Positions 32,601-45,300 of a stretch of 64,000 nucleotides of DNA are shown piece after piece (the first letter of the stretch is position 1; the number at the start of each line of letters is the position of its first letter). The notes below the pieces were generated by a model, which saw only the letters and a list, made by a program, of their open reading frames with translations, did not search any database and was not told the DNA's origin. The position numbers and the translations under genes are program-made. Source of the DNA: Eimeria necatrix (taxonomy: Eukaryota > Apicomplexa > Conoidasida > Eucoccidiorida > Eimeriidae); the NCBI RefSeq assembly GCF_000499385.1, contig NW_013651739.1:34096-98095 (forward strand), in the 5' to 3' direction.

Positions 32601-32827
32601 CTGTTCCCTGCAGCGAGTACGACATCTTCATCGGAAGGGACGCCCAGCATTTGGAAAGGCCTTGTGCAGACGGTGCTGCTGCTGCTGTTTCGGTTGCTGT
32701 TGTAGCCGTTGAGACGTGGGGTGCCAGTGCTGCAGCAAGTGCTGAGGGAGCTGTTGCGGCTGCTGCCCCGGTCTGCCGCGGCTGCCAGCGCCTCAGCTGC
32801 ATCAGCAGCAGCCGCTGTGGGCTGCAT
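29699..32827 (-). CDS. Histidine phosphatase superfamily protein (branch 2, acid-phosphatase-like)
   Basis: Single long exon, 1042 residues from the ATG at 32827. The family signature RHGARAP (from residue about 146, in GTVVFMRHGARAP) supplies the nucleophilic His. LTEAGWRQSVAVGMDIR and STESIRCIQTAQAVITGL match the downstream conserved blocks, including the second active-site Arg. C-terminal GLCIFVTHQSALLALQAAL sits where the family normally has a His-Asp pair; here the pair is His681-Gln682. The core is stretched by Ala, Ser and Gln inserts to more than twice the usual length. Family members hydrolyse phosphomonoesters; the substrate is unknown. No convincing signal peptide is visible from this ATG. 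The frame stays open upstream to 32878, and acceptor- and donor-like sites (CTTGCGCAG; AAC|GTGAGT near 32950) suggest an upstream exon or spliced 5' UTR. Confidence 0.75.
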   Translation of the reverse strand: MQPTAAAADAAEALAAAADRGSSRNSSLSTCCSTGTPRLNGYNSNRNSSSSTVCTRPFQMLGVPSDEDVVLAAGNSSNLQQQVQQQQHDSGCECCACCSRSGLSGKESADAEAAATVAAAAAAAAPKALFVGGMTARHLGTVVFMRHGARAPKVRVSATSEDAAPVEAAAAAAASDGEAAAAGPNDKRSSSSDAGTAIRGSESAAAEHKLADSAEAAVAAEDSKHEAEKGDTIWPFGGVPGSLTEAGWRQSVAVGMDIRRAQAHLRRCCACAAAAAAAGTAAAPGDATAEVQQAAAAAAAGGPCRGIPVMVCSTESIRCIQTAQAVITGLQMAMQPQQQRQQQQQVQRGGAAAEAQDCLQVDLKSCLYTAPAGSPASLALKAKSPLVKLHKRRALCSSSSYAAACTALEGEAALLRELTGWSSKEGLRVMKKFVSLYGAYIYHGIPLPLLKGGHASLALLHNSSSGSGSNGHSNAGPPSGSSSNSSCCSSSRSSTTSYTSNATLLPGPTDAEEAAAALVEAAAAAETVDLHGEGAAATPTAAPVPIRHPAATESAADEVTHAAATEPAAEAEPAAAAAAAAAPCSEEETKEITPDEFLDAVFRGANLVARLQYAEEEEVGWRAGGISLMEITARLERMADAAAAAAAAAAREARSPASGGGAATEAAAGEEAEGLCIFVTHQSALLALQAALGVSAAHMQIPQFGCYLQAELLQVDAPPSFEPTDCGGSSSSSRAGDESNRCTEEDQQDNAAKTDGELAAAQQEAAPATTAETEPAAVLAITPAAAEASGTGAAAPVSLPNNSTIDSSDGANVACLSTCGSGCCCACCSGAMGCTDTSAGEETQEGALYQAKASPVPVAKRLLSLMSPLPKTTRRKHPNVVVRWCIDGDQPLALPEVLRWRAISSSSSNCDDSSNCNIVLLDDLLLFLDSRWERFGPPIPPEPLLALRVAEMTEELEQQQLLQQQQQQQQHGEQCNLAETPLAENRVRRYRLALSEPSCSSTAAAAAVSAAATVTAAAATSPATDDGGIRTPFKHSNQRRVI

Positions 32828-33568
32828 GCTGTTGCTTGTGCTGGTGCTGCTGCCAGAGGTCGAGCAGCTCCTGCGCAAGCAGAAGCAGCGGCGGCTGCAG
32901 CAGCAGCAGCAGCAGCAGGTGTCGGCCTGGAAGAGAGAGCAGACTCACGTTCTGTCGAAGCTTTCGGCAGTCAGGCAGCAGCTGCTGCTAAGTCAGCTTA
33001 GCAGCAAGATCTGCTGCTGCTGCTGCGCTTGATGCTGCTGCTGCTGCGGGAGTGACACTGAGGTGTACAAGCAGCTGAGAGAGTACGCCAAGGGCAGCGC
33101 ATCTGCAGCACGATTAAGAAGGGATAGCTGGTTGCTGCTGGTCCTGGTGCACGCCCTGGAACAACCCCACCACATCCAAAGAAAAAGGAAGTGACGGAGA
33201 CTCCATGCTGCTCCTGCGAAGCCGGTTGATGCTACTGCTGCTCTACCACTGTCGCTGCTGTCACCGCAGGAGCAAGAACCACGATGCGTAAGCAGAGGGC
33301 GAGGCCCTGCGGGCCTGGAAGCAGTCGGTATACGATTTCCCGTCAACTACTGCTGCTGTTGCTGCTGCCAAATGCTGCTGTTGCTGCTTTCAAGTGCTCG
33401 TGTTGCTGCAGCTGCCCCTCCAGATGTTTCGGAGTTGCCGCACGTGCAGCAGGTGAACTGCCGCAGTTGTGAGTGTTTCTGTACGGCGAACCGAGCAGAG
33501 GCCTGTTGTTGTTGCTGCAACGGAATGCTACTGCTGCATCAAAAGCAGCAGCAGCGACTGCAGCAAGA

Positions 33569-34164
33569 ATGATATGGCGGGTTGGGGTCCAGTTCCGTGC
33601 GTCTCTTCAAGTGAAGGTGTCTCGGAGGAAATTAAAAGCCAGAGTTGCAAAAACAGGAAAAAAGAGGGCCCCTTATCCGCTGTTGTAGCCGCTGCTGGTG
33701 TTGCAGTTGCCGCTGCTGCTGCTGCTGCACTCGGGGCCTCCCCCTTTCAGCCGCTTCTTCACAGCTGTTTGCCTCCGGCCCTTCAAGAGCGACTCAGGAA
33801 GGAAATAGGGACAAGTGGGGGCCCCCCGAGGAGATGTTGCTAATGTAGACGCAAGACTCCTGCAGCACGTAGCACTGGAGCAGCAGCAGCGCTGCCGCCG
33901 CCGCCACAGCAGTAGCAGCTGCTGTGCAGCGGCAGCTGCAGCAGCTGATCCACGACGAAGGCCGGAATGAGCTTCCCCGTCTTTTTTATCTAATATATCA
34001 AAGCCGCATACACATACACAAATTGGAAAAGGTGAGAAGGCTTGCTGTTTCCACTGCTGCTGCTCCTAACGGTGCTGTTGCTGCAGTCACTCGACCAAGC
34101 GCCCCGCCGCCGCCGTTACACGAAGGTTTCTGTGTTGCTCCGCAACAGTAAACTGCATCAATAG
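33569..34164 (+). CDS. Small multi-exon hypothetical protein
   Basis: Not recognised. From the ATG at 33569 the protein starts MIWRVGVQFRASLQVKV, then a very basic stretch (RRKLKARVAKTGKKRAP) that resembles a mitochondrial or ribosomal N-terminus. A middle exon reads TQEGNRDKWGPPEEMLL (about 33755-33840). A later exon reads QRQLQQLIHDEGRNELP and RLFYLIYQSRIHIHKLEK, ending at donor AAG|GTGAGA (34031). It joins in phase 0 to the final exon 34087..34164, SLDQAPRRRRYTKVSVLL, with its stop at 34164. The first two introns could not be placed with consistent phase. Composition and the last junction argue for a real gene; an organellar ribosomal or RNA-binding role is only a guess from the basic character. 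Confidence 0.4.
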
Positions 34165-36371
34165 GCATTTATCGACTTTCTTTTGACTACTATAGCTCGA
34201 ATAGCGTAAACTTAGTGGTCTTTGTTTTGCTATGCCGCTGCTGATTGTGAGACATGGACCCAGTAAGGCCGCAGATGGGCGTCGCAGCAAGGCACTCTAG
34301 CGGATGCAGCAGATGCCAGCTGTAGCTGTTGGCGGCGGTGCTGCTGCTGCTGCTGTTTCTGGTGGAGGCTTAGAGGGCCCATCTGTACGTTTAATCTGGC
34401 GCTTGAGAAAACAAAAATTAATTAACGGCAGTCACGATGGAAATTAGCGGGAGGGGCTGCGCTGCAGAAGGAGCCTACGCCTTTACGTGCCTGTGTCTCT
34501 TGTGATTAACCGCACAGCCATCCAGATTGGCTTGGGGCCTTTCTGCAGCTGCAAAGGGCGCGAGTTGAACTGGCTTTTCTCATAAAACTCCATGTATTCA
34601 ATGTGTGTGGATGTGATACAAATGAGTGCATATTTTGTGCATATATGTAGCGTGCGTATGAAATCGAGGCCACTACAAGCAAAAACTGCAGCTAGCTGCA
34701 GGCGTGAGCTCTTCTTTAGCGTCTGGCCGCCTTCTAGAGCTGACAAATGAATGAAAGTGAGCAAATCGGCAGGCACAAACGGTGATGTTGGGCTCTAAGT
34801 AAAGGCTTTATGGGCTGTAGGGCCCAGCAGCACAGGGAACTGCAATGGAGGAATTAACATGAAACTGGTACTCCAGTTTGCCATACACACTTACTGGCCG
34901 GCACCCGCACACAAAAAAGTCATTTCGGAACTTTAGGCAGGATTTCTTATGGTATCTGTTCTTGATATTCCTTTTTCACCCGCCTTTCATAAATTTGGAC
35001 AACAAGAAGGCCCTACGCCTTAACTGCCCTCTGCAAAGACTTAAGCCTCCTCTAGCTGCCGGCTTAGAATCTTGAAGTAGCATTAAACTGCTTTCGGTGT
35101 TTACCCATCGCCTGCTATCATACAGGCAATACAGGCTCCCACGCCCTACGGCCGTAAAGGCTGAGCTGCCTTTCACTAGCGTGACTAGGCTTTCACGCAG
35201 CGTAAAGGGGCCTTGAGTACTTGTGCAGAACTAAGTGGTAGCACACATACGTTCCCGTATGTCGAAGAAAACACCTGCACATACACTATGTGCTTATATC
35301 GGTGTGTGCGTTAACACAAACGTACTCCTAAGCACCTACACACTCGCATAGGCAATAGCCATTCTTGCATACATGGGTACAAATGTACGCGAATATACAC
35401 ATACATACATATACATTTCCACCCATGTATGCAGATCCTTCACGTGACTGTTCATATACCTGCGAGTATGCACGTAAGTCAAAGCCTACATATATGAGCA
35501 CAAAAGTGCATGTCTGTTTGAGCTCCACAGTACGTAATTAGTAGTAGTTTTTACCGTTGAAGACTGGCGACTAGCGACAATTAGTGCTAGTGCACTTTGG
35601 GGCTTCTCTTATGAAGAGATGCCTTTCTGCAATTCACACAGCAGCAGCAAAACAGCTTATGCGTAGATGAATTCCACTCCACAAAACTAGTGGTGAGCCT
35701 GCACGAGCGGCTGCTGCTGTTGCAGATCCGGTTTCAGAAAGGTGCTGCACAGATAGCAGTAGTGCCGCCTACCAGAGTATATGCTACCCGTGTTATTTGT
35801 CCATGCTCTTACGGGAAAGCCGCACGTGTATTCGAGTGCTGCTTGCTGCTGCTGCTGCTGCTACTGCTGCTGATGAAATTAGCGGTCCTCAACGCAAGCG
35901 AGTATCGCAGTGTGCCTAAACTGGCAATGAAACAACAGTTGAAAGAAAAGAGGAAATCTTTCCCCCTGAAACTAAAGGGACACAAATAGCTGCTACATCG
36001 ACACAAACAAACACTGCAGCAGCAGCAGCAGTAGCCCCACGCGCATTCTGCAGTATGCAGACAAATGCAGCGAGAGGCGTTCCTGCTGCGCCAGCTGCTG
36101 CTACCGCTGCAGCTGCTGCAGCAGCTGCAACTTGGAATGCTGCTGATAACGCACACAGGCAGCAGCTACTCCCGCTGCACTCGTGGCGAAAATGTGCTGT
36201 TGCTGCTGCTGTTGCAGCAGCAACAGGCGCTGCTAGAATTGCTGCTGCTGCAGCCGCAGCAACTAGAACTTCAAACGGCAGAGTCCCTATATGACGCCCC
36301 TGCCTCGCCGACCAACCTGTTTGCTGCTGCAGCAGGAGCGGCTGCGATTGCTTCTGCTCTTGTTGAAGCAA
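34165..36371. other. Intergenic, no supported gene
   Basis: Repeat-poor DNA up to about 35.7 kb, including a stretch rich in alternating ACAT/TATG words (about 35230-35510). CAG-rich DNA resumes at 35.7 kb. A 97-codon minus-strand ORF (34483-34776) has mixed composition but no motif and no splice support. Confidence 0.5.
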
Positions 36372-39300
36372 CTACTGCTTTCCACCTGCTGCTGCCGAAG
36401 GCAGCAGCAAGGCAACCCCACTCCCGCTGTCTTTCGTAGGAAGCGTCTCCTGGGTCTGCTGCCGCGTTTCATTGGCAGGCTGAGCTGCTGCCTCTTCCAG
36501 GGCTACTGTCGGTGTTGATGCTGCAGCTGCTGCCACAAGCGCAGTCGGCACAGTTGCTGCACCCACAGGGTCCAGACTGTGAGGGGCTTGAGCCTGGGAC
36601 AGCGACAGAGAAGTGCTGCTGGGGGGCCTAAGGGCTGGGGTTGTGGTGGTGCTGCTGGTGGTGCCTCTGTCTCCTATGAAGGCTGAAGACGATGTGTGCT
36701 CGCCGCCCCCGTCTGCTGCGCTGGCCAAGAGGTTCTTAACCCGCCTCAGCACCTGATACGGACAAGTACAAACCCTAAACCCTTCAATCTGAAACGCCAA
36801 GCTAAACGTCTCCACCCACTCCTCCCCCTTTCCTTGTTTTGCCTCTATAACCTCACTGTGTACCATAGAAATCCCTGTTACCTCGTTTGTGTTTACCTTA
36901 ATCCTGTCTGCACGTGCGTTTCTTTGCTTATTTTTGCCTGTTTCTGTTCCTTTCTGGCTTGAAGCTGTTCTTCTGAAAGTCCTGCGCCCCTGTCTGTTTG
37001 TGCCTGCCTCTGTATGTGTCTTCCTCTACTCATTCATGCCTACATCTCAGCTTTTCTGTCTAGGTTTTCCCGTTCCTCTCTACCCGCTTTGTCAGTTCCT
37101 TGTGAGCTCACCTCGTTGGCTGAAGGCCTATCTTGTGGGTCTGGTCGAGCCATTTCAAGCATTAAGTCCCTCCAGCACCCCTGGTAAGTAGCCACGTGCT
37201 GCGGCACCTGTACAGCAGCAGCAACAAAACGCGGCAGCAAAACGAACCCCTATAAATAGGGGCAGGTCCCACGCTGAAAGAGACATAAGCCTCCCGGAAA
37301 CAAGAGGGAAATGAAGCCAGAACCCGCAAACTGCAAAAATAAGCCATAGAAAAAACCCAAGGATTGCTGCCCTGATGCCAACACAAATAAATGGAAAACA
37401 CCTCCTGAAAGCCGTCATGCAGAATTTCCCGTGTGCAAGAATGCGTTGATGTGAGTGTGTTGCAGACTTACATGGTAGTATCGTTTAAAAGCTTCGAGCG
37501 TCTTTACTCTTTCCATCACTGTTGTAAAGCGGGGACACAAAAGTTCGAGCAAAATCAAGGCGCTGGAGTATATGTCGGCCTTCTCGTCGCATAGACCGCC
37601 ACCCTCAGGGGCCGCGTACGCAGGGGTGCCAATCACTTCCCCTTTGTACGACTGAACGCAAAAGTGAACATCCATTAAACTCACATATAAGTTCAAAAAG
37701 TAGAGGTGCACACATGTATGCATACGTGAGCGCTGCTTGTGGGCTTGTGCATCTACGTGTATGTGCCAATATGTGCCGCTACAGCCACGCACAACCCTAG
37801 TAGTCTATACAATGTCTAATCTTGTATTACATGAACTATTGCACTACGCATGCGCATCATGCCAAGGGGTATCCAGCTGCTTTTGTACTCTGGTAAGCTC
37901 TAGCATATGAACGCGCATGAAAACTAAGTATGCGTGCGCGAGTGTATCTTGTCAAGTGCAGCAAGGTACACAAAATGAATATACAGTAAATATGCATGCC
38001 TAGTTACACGGTAGAGAAACTGTATACGCGACCAATGAAGAACAACATACACGATAGCTTGTATAGCGTACAGGTTTCTATTACGTATCTTCACTTGCAT
38101 GCACTTCTTCTGAACACTTCAATGCACTGTGTTGAGCATAAAGAATGAACGAGTGCAAAACAATCTACTGACAGCACTACAACCCCACCATGTCAAAGAA
38201 AATAGGCTTTGTGAGGCCCTTCTCTTGCGAAGACGCCGCGGCGTGCAGCATCGAGCGTTGCTGCTGATCAAGTGAGACTGTTGAGTCCCCAGCAGCAGCA
38301 ACGACGGCAGCAGTAGCAGCAGGGTCAGCACCCTCTGCGATCTGCGTAGCTGTCTTTCTCTGAATAAACTTTGCAAGCCCAAAATCAACTATCTTCAAAA
38401 CGTGCGACTGAGGGTCCACAAAGATGTTCTCCGGCTTCAGGTCCCGGTGCACTATGCCTCTGCATGTATGCGACAGCAGCAACAGCAGCATGCACACAGA
38501 AAATGCATGCAAGCAGCGCACGCCCTGTAAAGGATAATAACAGAGACGAGCTATCTAGAGGATAAGCAGCTCTAGTCAAAATGTAGGGCCTCACCTTTCG
38601 TGTATGTCTCGAATGCCTTTAATCAACTGCTTAAATAAATCTAACTCCAACAGAGGCCAACGGCCCAAAGCGCTGTCATCATCAAAAGAAAGTCTCTCCG
38701 ACCTGCAACACACAAAAGCACAGAACAACACGCCCACCAACCTGCTGCAGTGGCAGCGAGGACTGCAGCAGCAGCAGCAGAAGCGCCCAAAGACAAGCAA
38801 AAGGCTACGCAACAGCAGCAAGAGCGCCTGATGCAAGGCAAACAAGAACTAATTAATCTGCAGCAGGGGCAACGGGTTACAGCAGCAGCAACAGCAGCAC
38901 CACGAGAATCAGCAGCCACAGTGACTACGGGAGACACTGACCTGTCCAGCCACGCCCTTAGAGTAAGACCCGTGCACATCTCCATTTGAATTAAAAGAAC
39001 AACCGGGTATAGGGGCCCCAACTGCTGATGCTGCTGCTGCTGCTGCTGCTTGCCTTTGCCGCCTCTCTTTTCCTTTTGCACGTTGCGTTCTTCATCGCGT
39101 GCAGCAACAAGCTGGTGCATGAGCTGCTGCTGCTGCTGTTGCTGCTGTTTCTCTTGCAACAGCAAGTGCTGCTGCTTCCCTTGTTGCAGCTCCTGTGGTG
39201 TCTCTGCTTCTTCAGCTGCTTCCACTTCTATATCGGACACTTCGTCTTGAAAAACAATAAGGTCCCTCTCGTCATCACTTAGGTATGCTGACCACAGCTC

Positions 39301-42300
39301 ATCATCGCTCCATACGTCTGTTTGCTTCTGGGTTCCCTTCCGCTTCGGCTGCTCCTGCTGTTGCTGCTGCACCACGGAGAGCAGGCCTGCGCTGTCTTTA
39401 CTAGCGTCCGATCCCCGGCGCAACTGTCCCTTCAGTCCATTTTCTGGGCTTTTGCCGCTGGCGTGGTGCCTACTGCCGGCAGCAGCAGCAGCAGCTGCGG
39501 CGGCGGCAGCAGCGGCGGCGGCAGCAGCAGCAGCAGCGCGGCGCCTTCTCCTGAGTCTCCAGGCGCCGTCAGCTGCGTCGCCGCGCCACAGAGCCGCCTC
39601 AATTCGCTGCACTGACCGGGTGCTGCATTCACTTTCGCTCTGTCTCCTCCTGTGCAAAGAAAGCCTGTCAGGAGAGCTCAGGCCAGCGGCCACAGCAGCA
39701 GCAGGCAGCGCCGACAGCCCCCACGACCCGCCCTTTCCTCTCCAAGCCAGAGAGGCGGACGCAGAAGAGCTCCCGAAGCAGCTCGGCTCTGTCTCCGCAG
39801 TCAGGCTGCGGTGCTGCAGCCGCCAGCCAACGCCCAGGGGCGACTGCTGCTGCGGCAGCAAACCCTCAGCGTCGCTCAGAGAAGCCTGCCGAGGCCGCGC
39901 GAAGCCTCGGAGAACACCAGGCAGCGGAGGCAGCCGCATAGCCCAAAACAAGTCCCTGCGAGTCCCTTCTAAGTGCGCGAAGGGGCGGCCTGGCTGCTGC
40001 TGCTGCTGCGCCGGCGACTCCAAAAGGCCTCCACCGAGGTCTCTGCCTCTGCAAGATACCGCAGGACTCGAGGCGATGCGGCGAAGCTTCGGGTTCACCT
40101 CAAGCAGCCGCTGCTGCTTCAGCCGCATGCAGCTGTTCATCCTCCCGCCCTCCCGAGCAACATGCGTGCACTGAGCGTTGTCTTCCGTGTCGCTTTCGTC
40201 CCCTGCAGCGTCCTTCTGGAGAGCGATGCCAGAAGCAGCAGCTGCTGCAACAGTTGCAGCAGCTGCAGCGGCTGCTGCTGTCTTCCGCCCTCGCGAAATC
40301 GCATAGTCGTCCTCAGAGACACAACCCGAACGGCGAGAGCCCAGCGCTGCCCCTCTCAGGATCTTTCTCTGCAGAAGCAAATGAAAACAGAACGCAACAT
40401 CGAAATGCAGATAACAGCAAGAACTAGTTGCAAAAGCAGCGGCAGCAGCAGCAGCAGCGCATGCACTCACGGCTGAAGTCAAGACTGCGTCGCCCTCATC
40501 TGTGCCTCTCCTGTTTCTCCAGGAGGGAGGCGCAGCCCGAAGGGCCTCCTCTGCAGGCTGCCGCCCTCCAGGAGCCAGCCTTCTTCTTCTGTGGGTGTCC
40601 TTCTTTGTTGCTGATGCCACTTTCTTCTTTCTGCCGCGCTGCTGCCGCTTGTGCTGTTGCGGACTGCTTTCGTTGCCTTTCTCCCCCTCCGCTATGGGCA
40701 AGTAGTGAGGCTCCTCGCACCACCACGTGTAATACCTGCAGCAGCAGCAGCAGCAGCAAAACGAGGCTAAGACCAGCAGCACACAGGCGTTATCCCTATA
40801 AGCAGCAACTGCAGCAGAAGCAGCAATGGCGGGCCCCACAGCCAATGCCAGATCGTAAACCATCTTACCTCACAACATGCTTGGAGTAGAGGTCTCTGTT
40901 TGCTGCTACCTCTCGGAAGTCCCGCCTCAGTGATATGTCTTCGCTGCTCGCCAGCTGCAGTCTAATGAGCTTGACTGCGTATATTGGGTGGCCAGGCTCC
41001 AGAAGGTGGCGCACCTGAGGGTTACCAAAGCAACTAAACCCATCAGTGTAAATAAACTTGTTCAAACATATTTAAGTGTATTTGCACGCAGAGATGCATG
41101 CACAAGCATAAAAACACATCTGATGATACACATCTGCAAGCTGCTCACAAAGACAGCGCGCAGAGACTGCAGGCAGCTAAAAGCCCAATTTGAACAAATC
41201 AAGAGGCACTTTCGCAGAAGCATTTTGCATGAGCTGCATAATATGGCATTCTGTGACTCTTGGCGCATCACTGGAAAAGAACGGGACTCGTGTTTAGAAA
41301 GCGAATGGCACATCTACGGAAGAGTGTGAGTCTCAGGGCTAAGGTGTATCGACAGCTCATTCACAGACACGACGAGCAGGCTCACGAGAACACAGATACA
41401 GAACAAAGGAAGTGAAATAAAAGAAAAGACCCTGACTGTGTAGACCCAAAAGGCAAACAAAAAGGCAACAACCAGTTTGATGCTCCAATTCACAGAAATC
41501 TAAACACCCGCCAAGCAGCCCACCTCGTAAACTGTTCCAAATCCCCCTCTGCCGACAAGTTTTTCAATTTTAAAAGTTCTCGCAAACTTCCCGTTTTCCA
41601 AAAACTTCAAAAGGGCCGAGCGGGCGGGGATGCCCGGAGAGACGGGCGGAGACAAAGAGACACCTCTGGAGCCGTCGGATTCCTCTGTCTCGTCTTCAAG
41701 GCTTACAGTGTCCAGACGGGGCCCTATCACTATCTCTACCTCCTCCACAGAGGGCTCCTCATGGTCCTGCTGCTGCTGCTGCAGCTGCTGCTGCTGCGGG
41801 GACGGCGGCGGCGGGGGCGCAGGAGCAAGTGCTGGTGTAGACGGAGACAGCGTCGAGGGCTCCCCAGTGACCCCCGCTGAATTAATAGTAGCAGCTGAAC
41901 CGGCAGCAGCAGGCGACGCAACTGAGGGCGGGGCATCTGAAGTTGAAACGCCCACAGACTCCACATGCGCGCTGCTGCCTCTCTGCTGCTGCTGCTGCTG
42001 CTGCAGCGGGAAGGGCGCTAGAGGCGATACCCCTACGTCCAACACCCACGCGCGTCTCTGTCTAGCTGCACTTAACAATATTTCTTCCAGTGAAGCACAA
42101 GACCTTCCCACTCGCCTAAAACCTGGGGCATCTCCTGCTGAAGTGCCCCTGAGCGGCAAAGGCCTATACCACCAGGGGCCCCCCGTCTCCTCTGCCATGG
42201 CCCCACGTCCGAAGCGAGCTGAGGTCGGCAACGAGGCGTCTCCTGCGGCTGCTGCTGCTGCTGCTGCTGCTGTTTCTGCTGCTGCAGCTCGGAAAGGAGG

Positions 42301-45300
42301 CACTGGAGAGGAAACCGCTGCGAAAGGATGCGCAGGAGACACCAAAGACAAGTCTGCTGCTTCTCCGAAATCTCCGAATCGAGGGCTGTCGCCGACGTCA
42401 ACAGTGCCCCTTCTCCTCAAGGGACTGGCCAGCTGCTGCATCTGCTGCAGCTGCAGTCTCTCCTGCAGCAGCTGCTGTTGCTGCTGCAACGCGCTAGCAT
42501 TATGCCACGGTGCAGCATTAACAGGGGAGGCTGGGGACGCCATCGAGGTGTCCAGGAAGTGCTTTGAGCGCTTCTTTTCCTGCTGCACCCGCCCGTCTTC
42601 GCCAGCGCTGCTGCTGCTGCTGCTTGTGGTTGTGGTGCGCCGCCTCCGCACGTGTGCTGCTGCACGGAGGAGATTGGACTTCTCAGTGAGGGAGTCATTT
42701 TGGGTCCTCTCGCGGTCTCTCCCTGCCCCCTTGTCTCTTTCTTTGTCGGAAGCTCGAGACGTGGCGTTGCTGCTGCTGCTGCTGCTCCTCCTGCTGCTGC
42801 TACTTTGGCAGCTCCAAATGGCGTCGCCGGAATCTGCTGCTGCAGCTGCTCCAGAAGTTTCTGTCCCAGCAGCAGCCAGGTGGCCAGGCCCGTGCGCATC
42901 CAGCTCCGGCAACTGCACGACTCTGGTGTTCGTGCTGCTGCTGCTGCTGCTACCGTTGCTGCTACGCTGCTGTTGCTGGTGCCATAGCTGCTGCTGCGGC
43001 AGCTGCTGCGGCAGAGTCCGTCTCAGCCAACGCTGTAGGTGTCGCCATCGCCGTGTGAAGGAGTGCAGCATTGTCTGTCTCCCCAACCTGGCCCGCGATA
43101 TGAGAGCAATGAAAAGAGCAGCAAACACGGACCCAATCCAGACAAAAATGTTGCTTGTTCCTGCTGCGCCTGTGAGTCCACTGTCTTCGTCCTGCTGCTG
43201 CTGCTCTTGCTGCTGCTCTTCGTGCTGCCGATCCTCTTCTTGTTGCTGCTGGTTTTGTATGCGGTTGCGGTGCTTACGCCACAAGGTCTGTTGATGTAAC
43301 TGCAATGGAGACAAGATCCCGTGCTGCTGCTGCTGCGGCTGCTGCTGTTGTTTCCCCATGTCGGCGTGGAAGACGCGCTGCACCCACCGCCTGAGAATGC
43401 TCAGGACAGGAGACATAATGGGATTGAAGGGCCTCGGCGGCTGATCAAACGGAAGCCGTTGTTGCTGCTGCTGTTGCTGTTGCTGGCGCTGCTGCCTCTG
43501 CTGCTGCTGCTGCTGCGCATGAGGCCACCAAGGTGTCGTGCCTCCTTCGACGTCTGAGGAGGCTCCATTCACGGGCTGCACACGGCTGGTGGTGCTGCTG
43601 CTGAACTGATGGGGGGTATCCTCAATAGAAGGACGCCAGCCAGGTGGGGCCTCTAGAGGCAGGGGTGCTCTGCCCAGCAGCGGTGACGCTCCTGCAACAG
43701 CTGCTGCTGTTGCTGCTGCAGCTGTATCTAATGGATACTCGGTTGGGTTCCACTGCAGTGGCCGCTGCAGCGCAGAGGATCCCGCTAAGTCTTGCAGGTA
43801 TTTGTACTGTAGGGACACTAGTTGCTGCTGTTGCTCGACCTGCCGCTGCTCCGGCAGCTGCAGCGGTGGCAGCAGCAACGGAGCCGGAAGCAGCGACGAG
43901 ATGTAGAATGGAACTGCCCCATCACTGCTGTCCGTTGCCGAGGTCGCTACTTGTCTCCACGGATCTGGTGGGAGAGGGAGGCCCTGCAAAGGCAACAAAA
44001 GCAAAAATATCTCTGCTGCTAACCCACATGCTGCAGTAAGGGGCACTGCCTGCCAGTGGGAAAAGTGTATCTACCGCAGCAGCAGCAACACGTACTGTGG
44101 GTCTCCGCTGCCGGGCAATGAACTGCAGTGTGTAGGCAGTTGGAGCGTCGAGCTCTTGGCGCTGCCACAGGATGTCAGTGTGCTGCTGCTGCCGCTGCAG
44201 CGGCGAGGTGACAGCAAAGACCGCCGCAATGGGGGCTGGGAATTTGAGGAACAAAGGTGCTGCTGCTGCATCTGGATCGTCTGCAGCAGCGCTCGAAGGG
44301 TGGCGCTGCAACATGTACAGCAAGTCACCCTCAGCCCTCAAAGATGCCCGCAAGGTCTCAGCTAGCCGTGTTTCTTTGCTGCTGGTGCCGAGTTGTGGGG
44401 TCCCCCCAAACCCCGTTACATCCACCCACGACAGTCCCCAGCTGCAGCAAACAACACAAACAACAGCAGGCTCCACGTAAACCGGTTGCTACCGCAGCAG
44501 CAGCTCTTGGCGCTGCTGCAGCGTTGTGGGCCGCGGCAGCAGCGGGTCAAGTACGGCCCCACTCGGTTGCTTGCTCTGCTGCAGCTGCTGTTAAGGTGGA
44601 GAATAAATTGCTAGATAAGGCCGCTACTCTTCCAGCTGCTGCTGCTGCTGCTACTGCTGTCGCTCTTCCTGCTTACAGCCTTTCGTGCGTCTGAGCACTG
44701 ACGGCCCAAAGCTGCCAGACGCTTTGAGCCAGCAGTAGCTGCTGCCGCCCGCCTGTCTCCCCTCCTGCTCCAGGCAGCACATCTGGTGCATCCACAGTCT
44801 GTCCCGATTCATTTCCCAAGGCCTCAAGGCGCTCCCCTTTTATATCCAGGCCCTACACAGAACGCAGCAGCAGCAGCAGCAGAAGCAACAGCAGCAGCAA
44901 GAATAAAAGCCCACTTGCCGTGTAGCAGCCCTAATTGGCACCAGTTGGCTACGCAGGAAGCGGCCAGCCAAGCTTGCCGGCAGAAATCCCCTTCAGGACC
45001 TGGCTAGCTGCTCCTGGCTAGCAGAAGTTATGAGGCGCTGCGGGAGCTATACGGGACAGCTAGCTAGGCAAAGGCATTTGCCTTGGCAAAGAGAGCTAGC
45101 CGAAGAGCAGCAAATAACTCACAGTTGCAAGATCTAGGGCTCTGATTCTGGCCTCCTTCCGACCCACGAAGTAAACCCCCGGAAAAAGAGGCGCCTGGAA
45201 AGGCAGTCGATTCACCACTTGAGGCACTGTCACTTGAAGAGCCTGCAGCACACAGGCCGAAAAAACAAAACCCTAAACCCTAAAAATTCGCCCTCAATTC

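Noticed and set aside
41630..43294. Plus-strand ORF of 554 codons
   Set aside because: Antisense of PERK-like exon 4. Its poly-Leu, poly-Cys and poly-Ser come from CTG read on the other strand.
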